64,000 bases of DNA from Adiantum capillus-veneris (lineage: Eukaryota > Streptophyta > Polypodiopsida > Polypodiales > Pteridaceae). Positions 10,532 through 21,059 of the stretch are shown here, in pieces; the stretch's first letter is position 1; each line of letters starts with the position of its first letter. The position numbers and the translations under genes are program-made. The notes under the pieces were generated by a model. The model was not told where the DNA came from and made no database searches. It was given only the letters and a program-made list of their open reading frames with translations. The stretch spans positions 56,431,268 through 56,495,267 of the forward strand of contig CM043944.1 of the NCBI GenBank assembly GCA_014529385.2. Reading direction: 5' to 3'.

Positions 10532-11343
10532 AAGGTTACTTTTTTTTTGGGAAGGCACAGCCGTGGAGGAGGGGAGCCACACAATTCTTGCATGCCTTTT
10601 TCATGTCGGGGTCAAGGAGGCGTGGAACTCACCCCCTGTGAGGAGGACAACAAGGCTGACGACGTGGGCAACATCTCTTGCGAGGGGAAGTGGCCGATAG
10701 GCGACCTGCATAGATTTGCGTCCTCTCGGGCTTGAAGGCATCGCACGGGCGCACTGAGCGTTTCCCATGCCTGAGCACAAAGGCCCTCCACCACCATATG
10801 AGGCGGGGTGAGCATACGCTCCCCCCTCGCGCTGCCCGTGGGCTGCGATAGCCTATGAGAAGAGTTTTATTCACACCCGATGAGTGCCCAACCCATTGTG
10901 GGTTAGGGCCATGATTTTTTTTCCACCACCTAAGGGACGGTACCCATAGTGGGGTACCCCCCCTCCCTCTTGTGAAGCTTTGGGCGAAGCTCGGAAATCT
11001 ATCAGAGCCAAGCAAGGGCAAGGCCGGAAAAAATTAAGGCAAGCTGCTATTTTCTGCTGCATACCCTGCATATTCTTGTTTCATACCTTCCTTCAAGTCA
11101 TCGGCAAGGTATCCAACATACACCAACCAAGTGCAGTACGGGTGCTCAAGGCAAACACACCTACACTATTGCATTGTTTTCTTGAAAGCTGGAGCAAGAT
11201 TACATCCTCAACGACAACTAGAGCATGAACAAAATAAGCAAGGCTAATTACCGGTATCAAGGGATTCTTTATCGGTATTTACTAGTTGAGTTGCGATAAA
11301 TCAAGTATTTTTCTTGCTATTGCTTGCACTGCACTCTGTCTCC
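10532..11343 (+). other. leader of gypsy family B copy 1
   Basis: Untranslated leader between primer-binding site and gag. It is GC-richer than its surroundings at 10560-10870. The several short frames here on both strands have no family features and are best read as chance. Confidence 0.5.
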
Positions 11344-12640
11344 ATGGATTCAGATATCAATATGACTTTTGATTTTGAGTAAAATACGCTCGAACCTGCC
11401 AATGATGGCTCGCGGCTGGATGCTCTCACGGATAGTGCCCGTGACGCTATGGCAGGTGAGGACACCTATGAATTGCTCAACATTCAAGAATTTTGTGCAC
11501 TTCAGACACACATATCACTTATGGAAGGAAATTTTATATCTTTAAATGAAAATGTCACTAAATTATCCACATTAGTGATCGAATTAATGCAACAGCAGTC
11601 CAAGGGTCCTGCTGACAGGCACATGCATGAGCACGTTGCCACACAGGGGCAAGCCACTTCTAATCAAGGACAAGGTCCAACTGCTGATACTTTGCACACT
11701 CTCACTACAAAAGAGGTGGATGAGTTGTTGAAAAACACCAAACCACCGACTTTTAAGGGAGAAGACCGAGACCGCAATAAGGATGCAGTGAATATCTTTC
11801 TCAGCAAGTGGGATGGAATTCATGCCTTACGGCGTACTCCGGACGCAGTCAGAGCACTGCAAACGAGCTTAACTTTGGAAGGCAAGGCCTACAAATGGTG
11901 GATGTCTCTCAAGGAGAAGAATATCAGACCACAGAGTTGGGCAGCTTTTGAAGCTATGTTTCGCAAAGAATTTTTGCCTACAAATGAGGAAGATCGGAAT
12001 TGGACGGCTTGGGACACGTGTTCCATGCGCCAGTACCCATCATTACTTGAATATATATCTCACTATCGGGATGTTATCCTCAAGTTGGAAGGCTTAGATA
12101 ACTTTCAACAAGTACGGGGATTTATACGAGGTCTGACACCAGAGCTTAAGAAGCACGTCAAGACCCAAGACCCTAAAACACTTGAGGAAGCCATAGTGAA
12201 AGCACATATTCATGATGATCTAGATGAAAAGAAAGCACATAATACTCATTTGTCTGCTAATACACATGGTAATACACGCACACAGTATGGGCACAATAAA
12301 AGAAAATTTATAGTAGCCAATTCAGAAGCATCTAAAAAACCCAAGGGGTCCAGAGGTCCTCTCTCTCTCTCTCTCCTGAGGACTTTGATAAAGCTAAGAA
12401 AGAGAAATTATGTTTTCAATGTTTAGGAAGCGGTCATGGCAAAAAGGACCGTCCCAAGGGAAAATCTGCTGCTCATGGCAAGGAGAAAGCAGTGCACACG
12501 GTGAAACTGCTGCCTCTTGAGTCTTCCTCACAATTCTCTACAGTGGAAGTAACACACACCGAGGTGGTGCATGAATGCTGTCTCCCAGCTTCCATGTGGC
12601 AAGAGACCTTCGGACCACATGAGCTGTGTAAGGGCACAAG
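11344..12640 (+). pseudogene. gag of gypsy family B, copy 1
   Basis: The family start codon is at 11344 (MDSDIN; compare MDSNIN at 56636). An early stop at codon 13 leaves the long frame 11449-12426. The core has the retrotransposon gag features YKWWMSLKEKN, FRKEFLPTNEEDRNW and LLEYISHYRDVILKLEGL, then FIRGLTPELKKHV. At about 12360 the frame is lost inside a CT run that is longer than in copy 3. The downstream CCHC knuckle (about 12412-12460, other frame) has its last Cys changed to Arg (KKDRPKG). Gag would form the particle and bind RNA. This copy is inactive. Confidence 0.85.
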
Positions 12641-12950
12641 GTGCGCATCTTGGTAGATGACGGTGCTACTCACAATTTCATCAATTATGGATTGGTGAAA
12701 AAACTCAAATTGCCTCAAACTCCGAGTACCCACCACTACAAGGTAGCAATGATGAATGGACATGATACTGATAATCTGGGATACTCAAGTCCGAGCTGTT
12801 CCATTGGAAGTACAAGGTTACTCCACATCCTTGGATTTTCAGGTTATGAACATATAGAGGACGGGCGTGGTCCTTGGTAGGGAATGGTTGCATAGATTAG
12901 GACCATCACTGAAGCGTAGCTATGAGCACAACAACTTGATGTTCGAATCC
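12641..12950 (+). pseudogene. protease of gypsy family B, copy 1
   Basis: ILVDDGATHNFINYGL at the start of the 12641-12880 frame is the retropepsin active-site region (D-D-G-A-T). The frame shifts near 12775, and the ending motif [11 protein letters not shown] appears in the frame that opens at 12867. It cleaves the element polyprotein in active relatives. Confidence 0.8.
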
Positions 12951-14002
12951 CATGGCGCACATGTGTTGTTGTTAGGAGAGAAGGATGTACCTTCTTCACC
13001 ATTGATATGTACAGCTGAGCTTATGCAGCTAGTTTCTGATAATGAAATAGATCAAGTTTTCTTGTATTACTCATTGTCTCATTTTCTCTCTAACATTGAA
13101 TCTGTTGAACATTCCTCAACGTTGCATGCTTCTCTCTCATCTCTTCCACCAATGGCTACTTCGAAACAAGCAAACGTTGCTAGTGAGTTACAAAAATTAT
13201 TAAAGGAATTTCAAGATGTTTTTCCTAATGATTTTCCACCAAGATTATCGCCGACACGATCGGTGCAACATAGCATCGATGTGGTTGCAGGCTATAAACC
13301 TGTTAGTAAACTGCCCTACTGTATGAGTTACTCTGAAGCTGCTGAGGTGGAACGTCAGCTTTCTGACTACCTTAGCAGAGGGTTTATACAACCTAGTTCT
13401 TCACCATGGGATTCTCCTATCCTATTACTGAAGGAAAAAGATGGCAGTATGCGCATGTGCATAGACTACCGTGACTTAAATGCGGTTACGGTTAAGAACA
13501 AGTACCCATGGCCATGAGTGGATGAGTTGTTTGACAAACTCACTCATGCTCGCATTTTTACGAAAATAGACTTGCGGTAAGGTTATCACCAAGTCCGTAT
13601 TCGACTTGCTGATATACCCAAAATTGCATTCCAAACAAGGTTTGGACACTACGAGTTCTTGGTGATGCCCTTTGGGTTAACCAATGCGCCCGCAACATTC
13701 ATGACATTGATGGATAGTGTCTTGAAACCATACTTGGGCAAATTTGTCATCGTTTTCTCGATGACATTCTAGTCTACAGTGCTTCTGCAGAAGAACACTT
13801 ACAATATCTCACGCAAGTGTTTGAATTGTTACGAACAACTAAATTATATACCAAGGAATCTAAGTGTGATTTTTTGAAAGAAGAAATTCACTATCTGGGA
13901 CATGTTATTTCAGCTAATGGGCTATATATGGATCAATCCAAAGTGGATACAATCCGGCAATGGCCTTCTCCTAAAAATCTAAAAGAGTTACAGATTTTTT
14001 AA
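12951..14002 (+). pseudogene. reverse transcriptase of gypsy family B, copy 1
   Basis: Segments in order: linker and QDVFPNDFP; the [12 protein letters not shown] block; [18 protein letters not shown]; a stop replacing an expected codon at about 13516 (KYPWP then TGA); then KIDLR, a second stop, GYHQVRI and [21 protein letters not shown]. In the catalytic FLDDIL box a single base is missing (about 13755), which throws the reading frame. [11 protein letters not shown] and the WPSPKNLKELQIF segment follow, ending in a further stop at 14000. At least four breaks. Confidence 0.85.
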
Positions 14003-14006
14003 GGAT

Positions 14007-14702
14007 TTGCAGGTTTTTACCGCATGTTCGTTAAAAACTATGAAAGGCAAATACAAAGCTTTTCAGTGGGGACCCGCTCAACAACACAATTTCAATACGC
14101 TCAAGGATGCATTAGCTACAGCTCCCATACTAGCTATCGTAGATCCTTTGAAACCATTTGTTTTGGAAATGGATGCCAGTGACCGTGCTATTGGAGCAGT
14201 CCTATTACAAGACAGATGGCCAATTGCATTTGAAAGCAAGAAGCTTGATGCAACTCAGCAAAACTACTCTACTTATGAGCGTGAACTCTATGCAATAGTG
14301 TCTGCCTTAAAAACATGTCGGTATTATTTGTACGGTGCTCAGTTTGAGATTGTGTTTGACCATGAAAGAATCAAATGGTTTACACAACAAATGGATTTGA
14401 AGGGTTGGAAAGCCAGGTGGGCCGAGATTCTTTAGGAATATGATGCCAAGCTCCGGTATCGTAAAGGTCGATACAATGTGGTGGCTGATGCTCTAAGTCG
14501 TATGCCGGAGATCAATTCTCTCTTGTTCACGGAACTTCGTAGTGAATTTTTGGATTCTCTCAAAGGAAAATATGAGCATGATGAAGCATATTCCTTAGTG
14601 TGGAGCCATGTACAAATGAGGGATCCTTCTCACTCCAACGATGGTAGTGTAACGTTAACCTCCACACCTAGTTCTCCTCTATCGAGTGATGAACTACAAT
14701 GA
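14007..14702 (+). pseudogene. RNase H and connection of gypsy family B, copy 1
   Basis: Begins in a shifted frame and then reads [20 protein letters not shown] (first catalytic Asp in MDASD), [28 protein letters not shown] and VVADALSRM. This is the complete gypsy RNase H order, with one stop at 14433. The frame from 14478 continues into the spacer before integrase. Confidence 0.85.
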
Positions 14703-14756
14703 TGGAAGCATATCACCATCGACAATGGGTACGTACTCCATAAGGGGGGAGTTTGT

Positions 14757-15162
14757 GTGCTGATGGACACAGACATTCGGTGCCAAATTCTTTTTGAATG
14801 TCATGATAGTCCAAGTGTAGGGCACCTGGGTATTAGAAAGACTTATGCTCTCGTACGACGACAATTTTACTGGCTAGGTATACATGGCTTTGTTCAAGAT
14901 TATGTCTTGCATTGCCAGAAATGTCAAGTTAACAAAGCAGAGCGCCTGAAAGCAGGAGGACTCTTACATCTTTTGGAGATTCCGAATGGAAAATGGGAAA
15001 GTATCTCTATGGACTTTATTGTGGGTTTACCAACCAATGTACGAGGTCATGACTTGGTATGGGTGGTCGTAGACCGATTGACTAAACTATGTAAGTTTAT
15101 TTCGACCAAATCAACGGTTAAGACACCAAAACTAGCCAAGTTATTTGTGGACAATCTATACA
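14757..15162 (+). pseudogene. integrase N-terminal part of gypsy family B copy 1, cut by an insertion
   Basis: HHCC zinc-binding region (VGHLGIRKTYALVRRQFYW, then HCQKCQVNK) followed by the catalytic-core start WESISMDFIVGLPT (first Asp) and VVDRLTKLCKFI. The match to copy 2 (33100-33245) stops after LAKLFVDNLY at about 15162, where a different LTR begins. The rest of integrase and the 3' LTR of this copy are not in the window. Confidence 0.85.
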
Positions 15163-15619
15163 TGGAGTATCAATTATCTTGCTTGGAAAATACTTCTTTT
15201 CACCATCATCTTCCTCTTTCCCCACAGTTCCTTTTCTCCTCGCAGGGGTGTTTAGGGCTTGGGAAGGAGGGTTATACCATGGAATCTTGACGAATAACAT
15301 CTTCCCAATTCTAGAAAAACTCCACAAAAGAGCACAAACATGTGTTGTACCAAATCTCTCTTTTGATAGGATTATAATACAAGTCTTTTTGGAGGGGGGG
15401 ATTTCTCCAAGAAAATACAATCCTCATTCAGTTATCAATATTAATTGGGTATTCCCTTTAAATTGTGTGCATTATTATATTGTTTTCTAATGTGTAATTG
15501 TGTAAAGAAATCAACCCGACACATCCTATAATCTCCCTACTATCTTGTCTTCAGAAAAACTCTCCCCTTTTATAGTTAAATTCTGCTGAATCTAAAAGTA
15601 AGTATTAGATTCTTTGACG
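15163..15619 (+). repeat. probable 5' LTR of an LTR retrotransposon inserted in copy 1
   Basis: It starts TGGAGTATC exactly where gypsy homology ends, and ends GACG just before a primer-binding site. The middle has the block TTGTACCAAATCTCTC..TGATAGGA..ATAATACAA, also seen in the LTR-like repeats at 3975-4590 and 6455-7068. The final CA expected of an LTR appears as CG, so the exact end is uncertain. Confidence 0.6.
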
Positions 15620-15620
15620 T

Positions 15621-15632
15621 TGGTATTAGAGC
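15621..15632 (+). promoter_or_regulatory. primer-binding site, Met-tRNA type
   Basis: TGGTATTAGAGC, one change from TGGTATCAGAGC. It fixes the end of the preceding LTR and gives the element's orientation as plus. Confidence 0.7.
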
Positions 15633-17519
15633 TAAGGTTTCTCTTTTCTTGCCTACGAAGAGAGGTCCTTGAGTAAGCTATGAAAGGTTGCAATTGCTCA
15701 TTGCAATAGGGTAAGAGAGACTGTGATTTATTATCTTGGTTGGTAGGCCTCTTTATAGGGTATGGGGGACACCATTGGGATATAGGGTCTTAATAATAGA
15801 GTCTTTTGGGACATTGCCCTTGGATTAACCATTATTGAGCTATTAATCTCTTGATATTAACCGGTGCCAGATTTTTCAGTACTAAACTCACTCCACTACT
15901 CTTTGCAATTAACAATATTCTAAACCACGATCGAGTGCTAGTTTTCGAGGGATAAGAGGAGTAGTAGCCAAAGTTTCGGAAGTTCCAAGGAAAGAGCTAG
16001 CATACACATACAAGGAGATTTAATTGTGGCACAACATAATCAAGAGAATGTAATTAATATTGAAAACTTAGATTTTGGCCATTGTATAGCATTTGATGAT
16101 GGTTGTAGAGTTGTCAACTACCTTGTTGACAAGTTACAAGAAGCAATGGGAAGCTCTAAGGTTTCCACCTTTCTGGAAGTGGGAAAATAAATCTTAAAGC
16201 TTTAATTGAGAGCACTAGACCAACAAATTGGTAAACCACTATCTCAAAAGTAGCAAAAATTGGTATTTTTGGAATCTTAAGCATGACAATACTATAGCCA
16301 AAAAAGTTTAGAATTCAGTTCAGACAAAAACCGACCCCGCTATTCCTTCTAGATTTTTTCACAGTTACTTTAATTTACAAAGATTATTGAAATCTTTTAG
16401 TAATTATAAAACCATATGACTTTTCACATGTTTAGAAATGTACAAAGTTCAAGTTTATGGAGATGGCACACTTGTTTTGCCTAGAAAGTTCAATCCATAC
16501 TATCTTGTGCAAAAATAGCCATTTTGAAAACTACTATAAACGATGCATCTAAAGTGCTTGCCAAATGGGAAAATGAGGTATAGCATGTAATTTAAGCCCA
16601 AGGGATTTTTTTGAGTAATGTAGGGATTTTTTCTAGCTTGGTTGAGCATTTTATGGGAAAAAGGGGTATTTTTGGGCTAAAAGTGGCAAAAATAGCCATA
16701 AAATGGTAAACAAATTCCCCAAAATGGATTTTTTTTGTTAATGCATCTGACGGGAAAAATATCCACACCTTGTCCAAGTCCCAAATTTTGATGTATCCTA
16801 ATTTTTCAAAAATCCTAAGGTGTGTAAAGAGGGGCTAGATTGGAGCCCTTTAGCATCAACAACCGAGCACGATCATGGGGGCGTGGAAAGCGAAGTTAAA
16901 GCCGAAGATTTTTTTGGCCCTATAGTTAGCTTAAACTTAACAAAAAAGGGTAAAAAAGGAACCTAGAGGTGGCAGGCTACTGCAAACTGTATGGGAAAAG
17001 GAGCATTGAAGACAACATGGTGGTGGTTGAAGAGTGGGGCTATTTATAGTGAGGGAGCGTTGGCCAAAAGAGGTGGCTGATCAAAGCTTCCAAGAGCAAA
17101 AGAGAAAAAGACTGAGAAGCATTACCACTGTTGCGGTATAGAGGGGGGTTTTGGAGCGCTAAAAAGAGGAGCTTGAAGGCGTTGCAAAGAAAGGGACACC
17201 ATGAATGGCATGAGTTGAAGGGCCTTCAAGAGTGCATGTGGTTGGCTATAAGCATGGATACTTGGAGGTAAGGGTAGCCATAGGTTGCAAGGTCAAGTGA
17301 AGGAAAAACAATAGTGCTACAAGGGTTGCACTGGGGAGGACCGTAGGCTTCCAAGGTGGAGCACTGAGAATTGGGAGGAAATTTGTGAGTAGGCCAAGGA
17401 GAGATTGGGACCCATGTTGCATAATGATTGCTTGATGTAGCTATCTGTAGTGACAATCTCTAAAGCTTCAACTCCAACCACCTACTAAGGGTCATTCCTG
17501 CCATCTACATCCTTCCCAC
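15633..17519. other. internal sequence of a decayed element, no domain recognised
   Basis: A plus-strand stretch at about 16025-16190 reads as a short acidic open segment (VINIENLDFGHCIAFDD) and may be the start of a gag. Nothing after it could be assigned. The 16592-16777 and 17226-17456 minus-strand frames lack family features. Confidence 0.4.
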
Positions 17520-18345
17520 CTTTCTTGAGTTTTGGTACAAAACAATTTTTTTTAAAACGAAAATGAAGCATTCATCATTTGATTTGGCGCCTTCTTCTGT
17601 GGAGGTTTGTGTAGAACTTTAAATAGTTTTGAGGTGGTGGGACGAGGACCAATGTTCTCCTTTTGAATCAACTGTTATAGTGCCTCTTGCTCCAATTTAT
17701 CCTTTTTGACCATCTTCATCTCGAATTCGTATGGAGTCAGTGAATTCCATGTTTTTGTGTTAGGGTCATAGCGTGTTCTTTTACCCCTAGTAAGCTAGGC
17801 TTTGGCTAGTTTGTGACAATATGATGCCATGTGAATCCATCCCTTAGGTAGTGGTGGTTGATTGCACTTTATTCTAGCTTCAAAAAGTACTTAAGCCATA
17901 TATCTAAATTGAGGATCAAAGGATGCTTTATTTTCTAGCTCATTCTTAGGGATCTTGGAGGCTTCCACTATAAGCTAGAGTATTTGGTTCATGATCTTGA
18001 TTGTTTATCATCCTATGGATCTGCACTCTCCACTTGTCCATTTTCAATTTCAAATTTTGAAGTCCTTTGATCAATTCATTTGGTAGATCCTTCTTCAATG
18101 CTTCAGCTATACTGCCTGATTCTAGGCTGTCCAATTAGTGTTGACGACCTCGTACCAGTCACGGAGCTCATCCACTATTTTGATGTAGCTTTGTTGACTT
18201 GCTGATTCATGGTATGTAGGGTAAAGACCTGGGAAAAGTCGTGGGAGCTCTGCCTCCTTAGCTGGAATGGCATAAACTAGCACCGAGGAATCTATAATGA
18301 ACTCAAAAAATTTCAGGACCATCTGGTTCTCCTCTTGCATATCTT
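17520..18345 (-). pseudogene. broken minus-strand ORF of unknown family
   Basis: On the minus strand, frames 18340-18122 and 18134-17946 continue each other with a small overlap. A third stretch to about 17540 reads, with two or three stops, FDPQFRYMA, PPLPKGWIHMASYCHKLAKA, RTRYDPNTKTW and TPYEFEMKMVKKDKLEQEA. Composition looks protein-like (charged helices, WIH.ASYCHKLAK), but I do not recognise it. It may be an accessory ORF of a mobile element or a decayed host gene. It is cut on the right by the copia LTR at 18412. Confidence 0.35.
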
Positions 18346-18411
18346 TTTAGTAATTCAAACCAGATGGAAGAGACTCTTCAAGTGCATCTCTTGTTCCCTT
18401 AGGGTCATCCG

Positions 18412-18733
18412 TGTTGAGATGTCGAGCTCTACACCTTGAGCTGGCATCCACTACGGGTCTTGGCCGCTTACTGCATTTACTCACTGGCGCGTTAGGTGAC
18501 CGACACGGAGGATCTCTGCCAATGATTCTACAGCTGGACTACACTTATAGTGCCAGCCTAGTACGCTTCTAGCGAGTTCACACTTAGTGACCGCATGTAC
18601 ATATGTGCTACTTTTTAGCTTTAGCACTTAGTCATTTTGTACTCTCTTTTCTGTGAAGAAGAAGAAGAAGCTTTCCATCTCTGTGTGCTTTGTGCTTGCC
18701 TTGTGTAGCTCTCTTGCATCCTCATTCTTTACA
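18412..18733 (+). repeat. 5' LTR of a Ty1/copia element
   Basis: 322 bp from TGTTGAGATG to TTTACA, directly followed by a perfect Met-tRNA primer-binding site. No 3' LTR is present because the element is cut at about 21000. Confidence 0.8.
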
Positions 18734-18745
18734 TGGTATCAGAGC
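18734..18745 (+). promoter_or_regulatory. primer-binding site, initiator-Met tRNA
   Basis: TGGTATCAGAGC, exact match to the plant initiator-Met tRNA 3'-end complement used by most copia elements. The gag start codon lies 270 bp downstream. Confidence 0.9.
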
Positions 18746-19014
18746 CTGGTGCAGGCAAGAGAGGCTAAGAGAGCAAGAGCATCACAATCCCTTTGTTCGC
18801 AATCCACGACCAATTTTAGGGGTTTTTCGCACAAGTTTTTGAACAAGTCTCCAAAGTGCAATATACAGAGATTTACTGTACAAGTACAATGGTTGTGAAA
18901 CGCTTGATTGTGGACACTCGTTGAGTGTAGAAAGCGTTACAGGAACCACGATAGCAGGTTCAGCAGATTTGCAGGTTTTTGCAGATTGCAGCTATTTTGT
19001 CTTAGTGCTTCAAG

Positions 19015-21000
19015 ATGTCTGACGGTTTCAGTCAGATTGTTACTGAGAAGCTTGAGAAAAATAACTACCCTGCATGGAAGTTCAGAATAACAAATTTCCT
19101 AAAAGGAAAAGGTTATTGGGACTATGTAGAAGGAGACAATGAAAAGGAACCAGAGATTCCCGAGGAAAATGCTACAGCAGAACAAAGGAAAGCTTTGAGG
19201 GACTGGAAACAAGGCCAGAGCAAAGTGATGTATTGGCTGTCTATGAGCATCACAGATGGCATGATGGGCTATCTACAGGATGCTCAAAACCCCGCCATTG
19301 CAAGGAGAAACTTAGGCAGAGTGTTCGAGGTGAACACCAAGGCCAGGAAGCTTCAACTAAAGTCGGAGCTAAATCAGGTTAAGAGGAACAACCTCTCAAT
19401 CAATGATTATGCCTTGAAGATCAAGAGTATCATTGAGGCTCTTGGATCTATTAAAGTGTCAGTGGAAGACGATGACATTGTCCGTGCATGCTTGGATGGT
19501 CTAGGAGATGAGTATGTACATTTTAGGTCTTCCATGAATACAAGAGACGACATCCCCGTGTTCCAAGATTTGATTTCTATGCTTATTCTTGAGGAGAAGA
19601 ACCTTGACACATCTTCTTCTCATGGCAGAAATAATTCTGAACAGGCCTTCTATTCTAACTCCAACAGAGGTAGAGGTAGAGGTCGTGGTCGAGGCCCAAG
19701 GGGTTGCAGGGGCCAATTTCTGGAAGGTCAATCAAATCAAAACAATACAGGTGGCAGGGGAAACCAGTCTCAAGGCAGGGGGAGTCAAAGAGGTCGTGGT
19801 GCAGGATCAAGCAGGCAGCAACATACTCCAGATAGTAGAGAATGTTGGACTTGTGGTGAAAGAGGTCACATGTCACGTGACTGTCCAAAGGGAAAAGCAA
19901 GTAGAAAGAGAGAACAAGGCAACTATGCATCTACTAGCAGAGATGCAGATGACAGCAAAAACGAGCGCATGTTTGTTATGCAGCATGTAATGAATACAAT
20001 GACTGCAGAGAATTCCACCCAAGATGATGTTTGGTATGTGGATTCAGGTGCCTCTAATCACATGACGTCTCGTGGAGAGTGGTTTAGAGATATGCGCAAA
20101 CCAGATGTGTCAGGCTATGTGCAGATAGGAGATGATACAGCTCACCCCATTGCTCATGTAGGGGACATACCTCTAAATACGAAGAGTGGGAAATCAAAGT
20201 ACTTAGCAGATGTACTTCATGTCCCAAACATTACAAAGAATCTTGTTTCTGTTGGACAAATGGTTGAGCAGGGTTTGCAGGTTCGCTTCAATCCAAATGG
20301 CTGTTATGTAGAAGATTTCCAGAATGGCTGTAAGCTGATCACAGAGGGCAAATGTGTGGGCATAATGTTTACGCTGAATGTAGACATGCCTGAGGTAAAA
20401 GCTGCATTATTTGCACAGGGCACATGTATTGTGGCTGATGTTGACATTTGGCACAAACGCATTGGCCATGTCAATGAGCAGAGATTGCGCAGCATGCAAT
20501 CAAAACAGATTGTAAAAGGTTTGCCCAAATTCAAGGTGGATGGTATGCATAAAGTGTGTGCAGCATGCCAGTTTGGAAAACAGTCAAAGGGCTCATTTCC
20601 ACATGAGCGTAATGTATGTAAAAGGCCACTTGAGGTGGTGCACACAGATGTTTGGGGTCCAACCGATACTGCAAGTATACATGGTTGCAGGTATTATGTC
20701 TCTTTTATTGATGACCATACAAGGAAAGTATGGGTCTACTTCATGCGTAACAAAAGTGAAGTGTTTGGTCACTTTCAAGACTTCAAAGTCATGATTGAGA
20801 AGGAGACAGATATGCAAATCAAGACATTGAGGTCAGATGGAGGGGGAGAGTACTTCTCCAATGATTTTTCAGATTTTCTGCGAATGCATGGTATACACAG
20901 TCAGTTTACATGTAGATATACTCCACAGCAGAATGGGGTCGCAGAAAGGAAAAACAGGCACATTGCAAAGGTTGCACGTGCATTGAGCAAAGATAAGTGA
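19015..21000 (+). CDS. Ty1/copia gag-protease-integrase polyprotein, C-terminally truncated
   Basis: A 661-codon uninterrupted frame. Order: gag (about 1-230, including WKFRITNFLKGKGYW near the start); a Gly/Arg-rich RGRGRG basic region; CCHC knuckle C277-C280-H285-C290; aspartic protease motif DSGASNHM from D343; GAG-pre-integrase WHKRIGHVNEQRL at about 480; integrase core with D545 (HTDVWG), D608 (RSDGGGEY) and E644 (NGVAERKNR), giving the canonical D-x35-E spacing. The frame stops at SKDK, where typical copia pol continues into the integrase tail and reverse transcriptase, so those are missing. Start chosen at the first ATG, 270 bp after the primer-binding site. It encodes particle, protease and integrase functions but cannot reverse-transcribe alone. 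The lack of stops over 2 kb suggests relatively recent activity. Confidence 0.85.
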   Translation: MSDGFSQIVTEKLEKNNYPAWKFRITNFLKGKGYWDYVEGDNEKEPEIPEENATAEQRKALRDWKQGQSKVMYWLSMSITDGMMGYLQDAQNPAIARRNLGRVFEVNTKARKLQLKSELNQVKRNNLSINDYALKIKSIIEALGSIKVSVEDDDIVRACLDGLGDEYVHFRSSMNTRDDIPVFQDLISMLILEEKNLDTSSSHGRNNSEQAFYSNSNRGRGRGRGRGPRGCRGQFLEGQSNQNNTGGRGNQSQGRGSQRGRGAGSSRQQHTPDSRECWTCGERGHMSRDCPKGKASRKREQGNYASTSRDADDSKNERMFVMQHVMNTMTAENSTQDDVWYVDSGASNHMTSRGEWFRDMRKPDVSGYVQIGDDTAHPIAHVGDIPLNTKSGKSKYLADVLHVPNITKNLVSVGQMVEQGLQVRFNPNGCYVEDFQNGCKLITEGKCVGIMFTLNVDMPEVKAALFAQGTCIVADVDIWHKRIGHVNEQRLRSMQSKQIVKGLPKFKVDGMHKVCAACQFGKQSKGSFPHERNVCKRPLEVVHTDVWGPTDTASIHGCRYYVSFIDDHTRKVWVYFMRNKSEVFGHFQDFKVMIEKETDMQIKTLRSDGGGEYFSNDFSDFLRMHGIHSQFTCRYTPQQNGVAERKNRHIAKVARALSKDK

Positions 21001-21059
21001 GTGACTCACGACTAGGCTAAATGAAAGAGAGTCTTGCATTATATTTTTAGGCCTTAAAT

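Noticed and set aside
10612-11071. Overlapping ORFs in the leader of gypsy copy 1
   Set aside because: They lie in the untranslated leader; several frames overlap with no family motif, and the copy 3 leader does not conserve them.
18653-18898. ORF of 81 codons overlapping the copia LTR end and primer-binding site
   Set aside because: It spans the LTR/primer-site boundary, which is not translated in copia elements; no family features.
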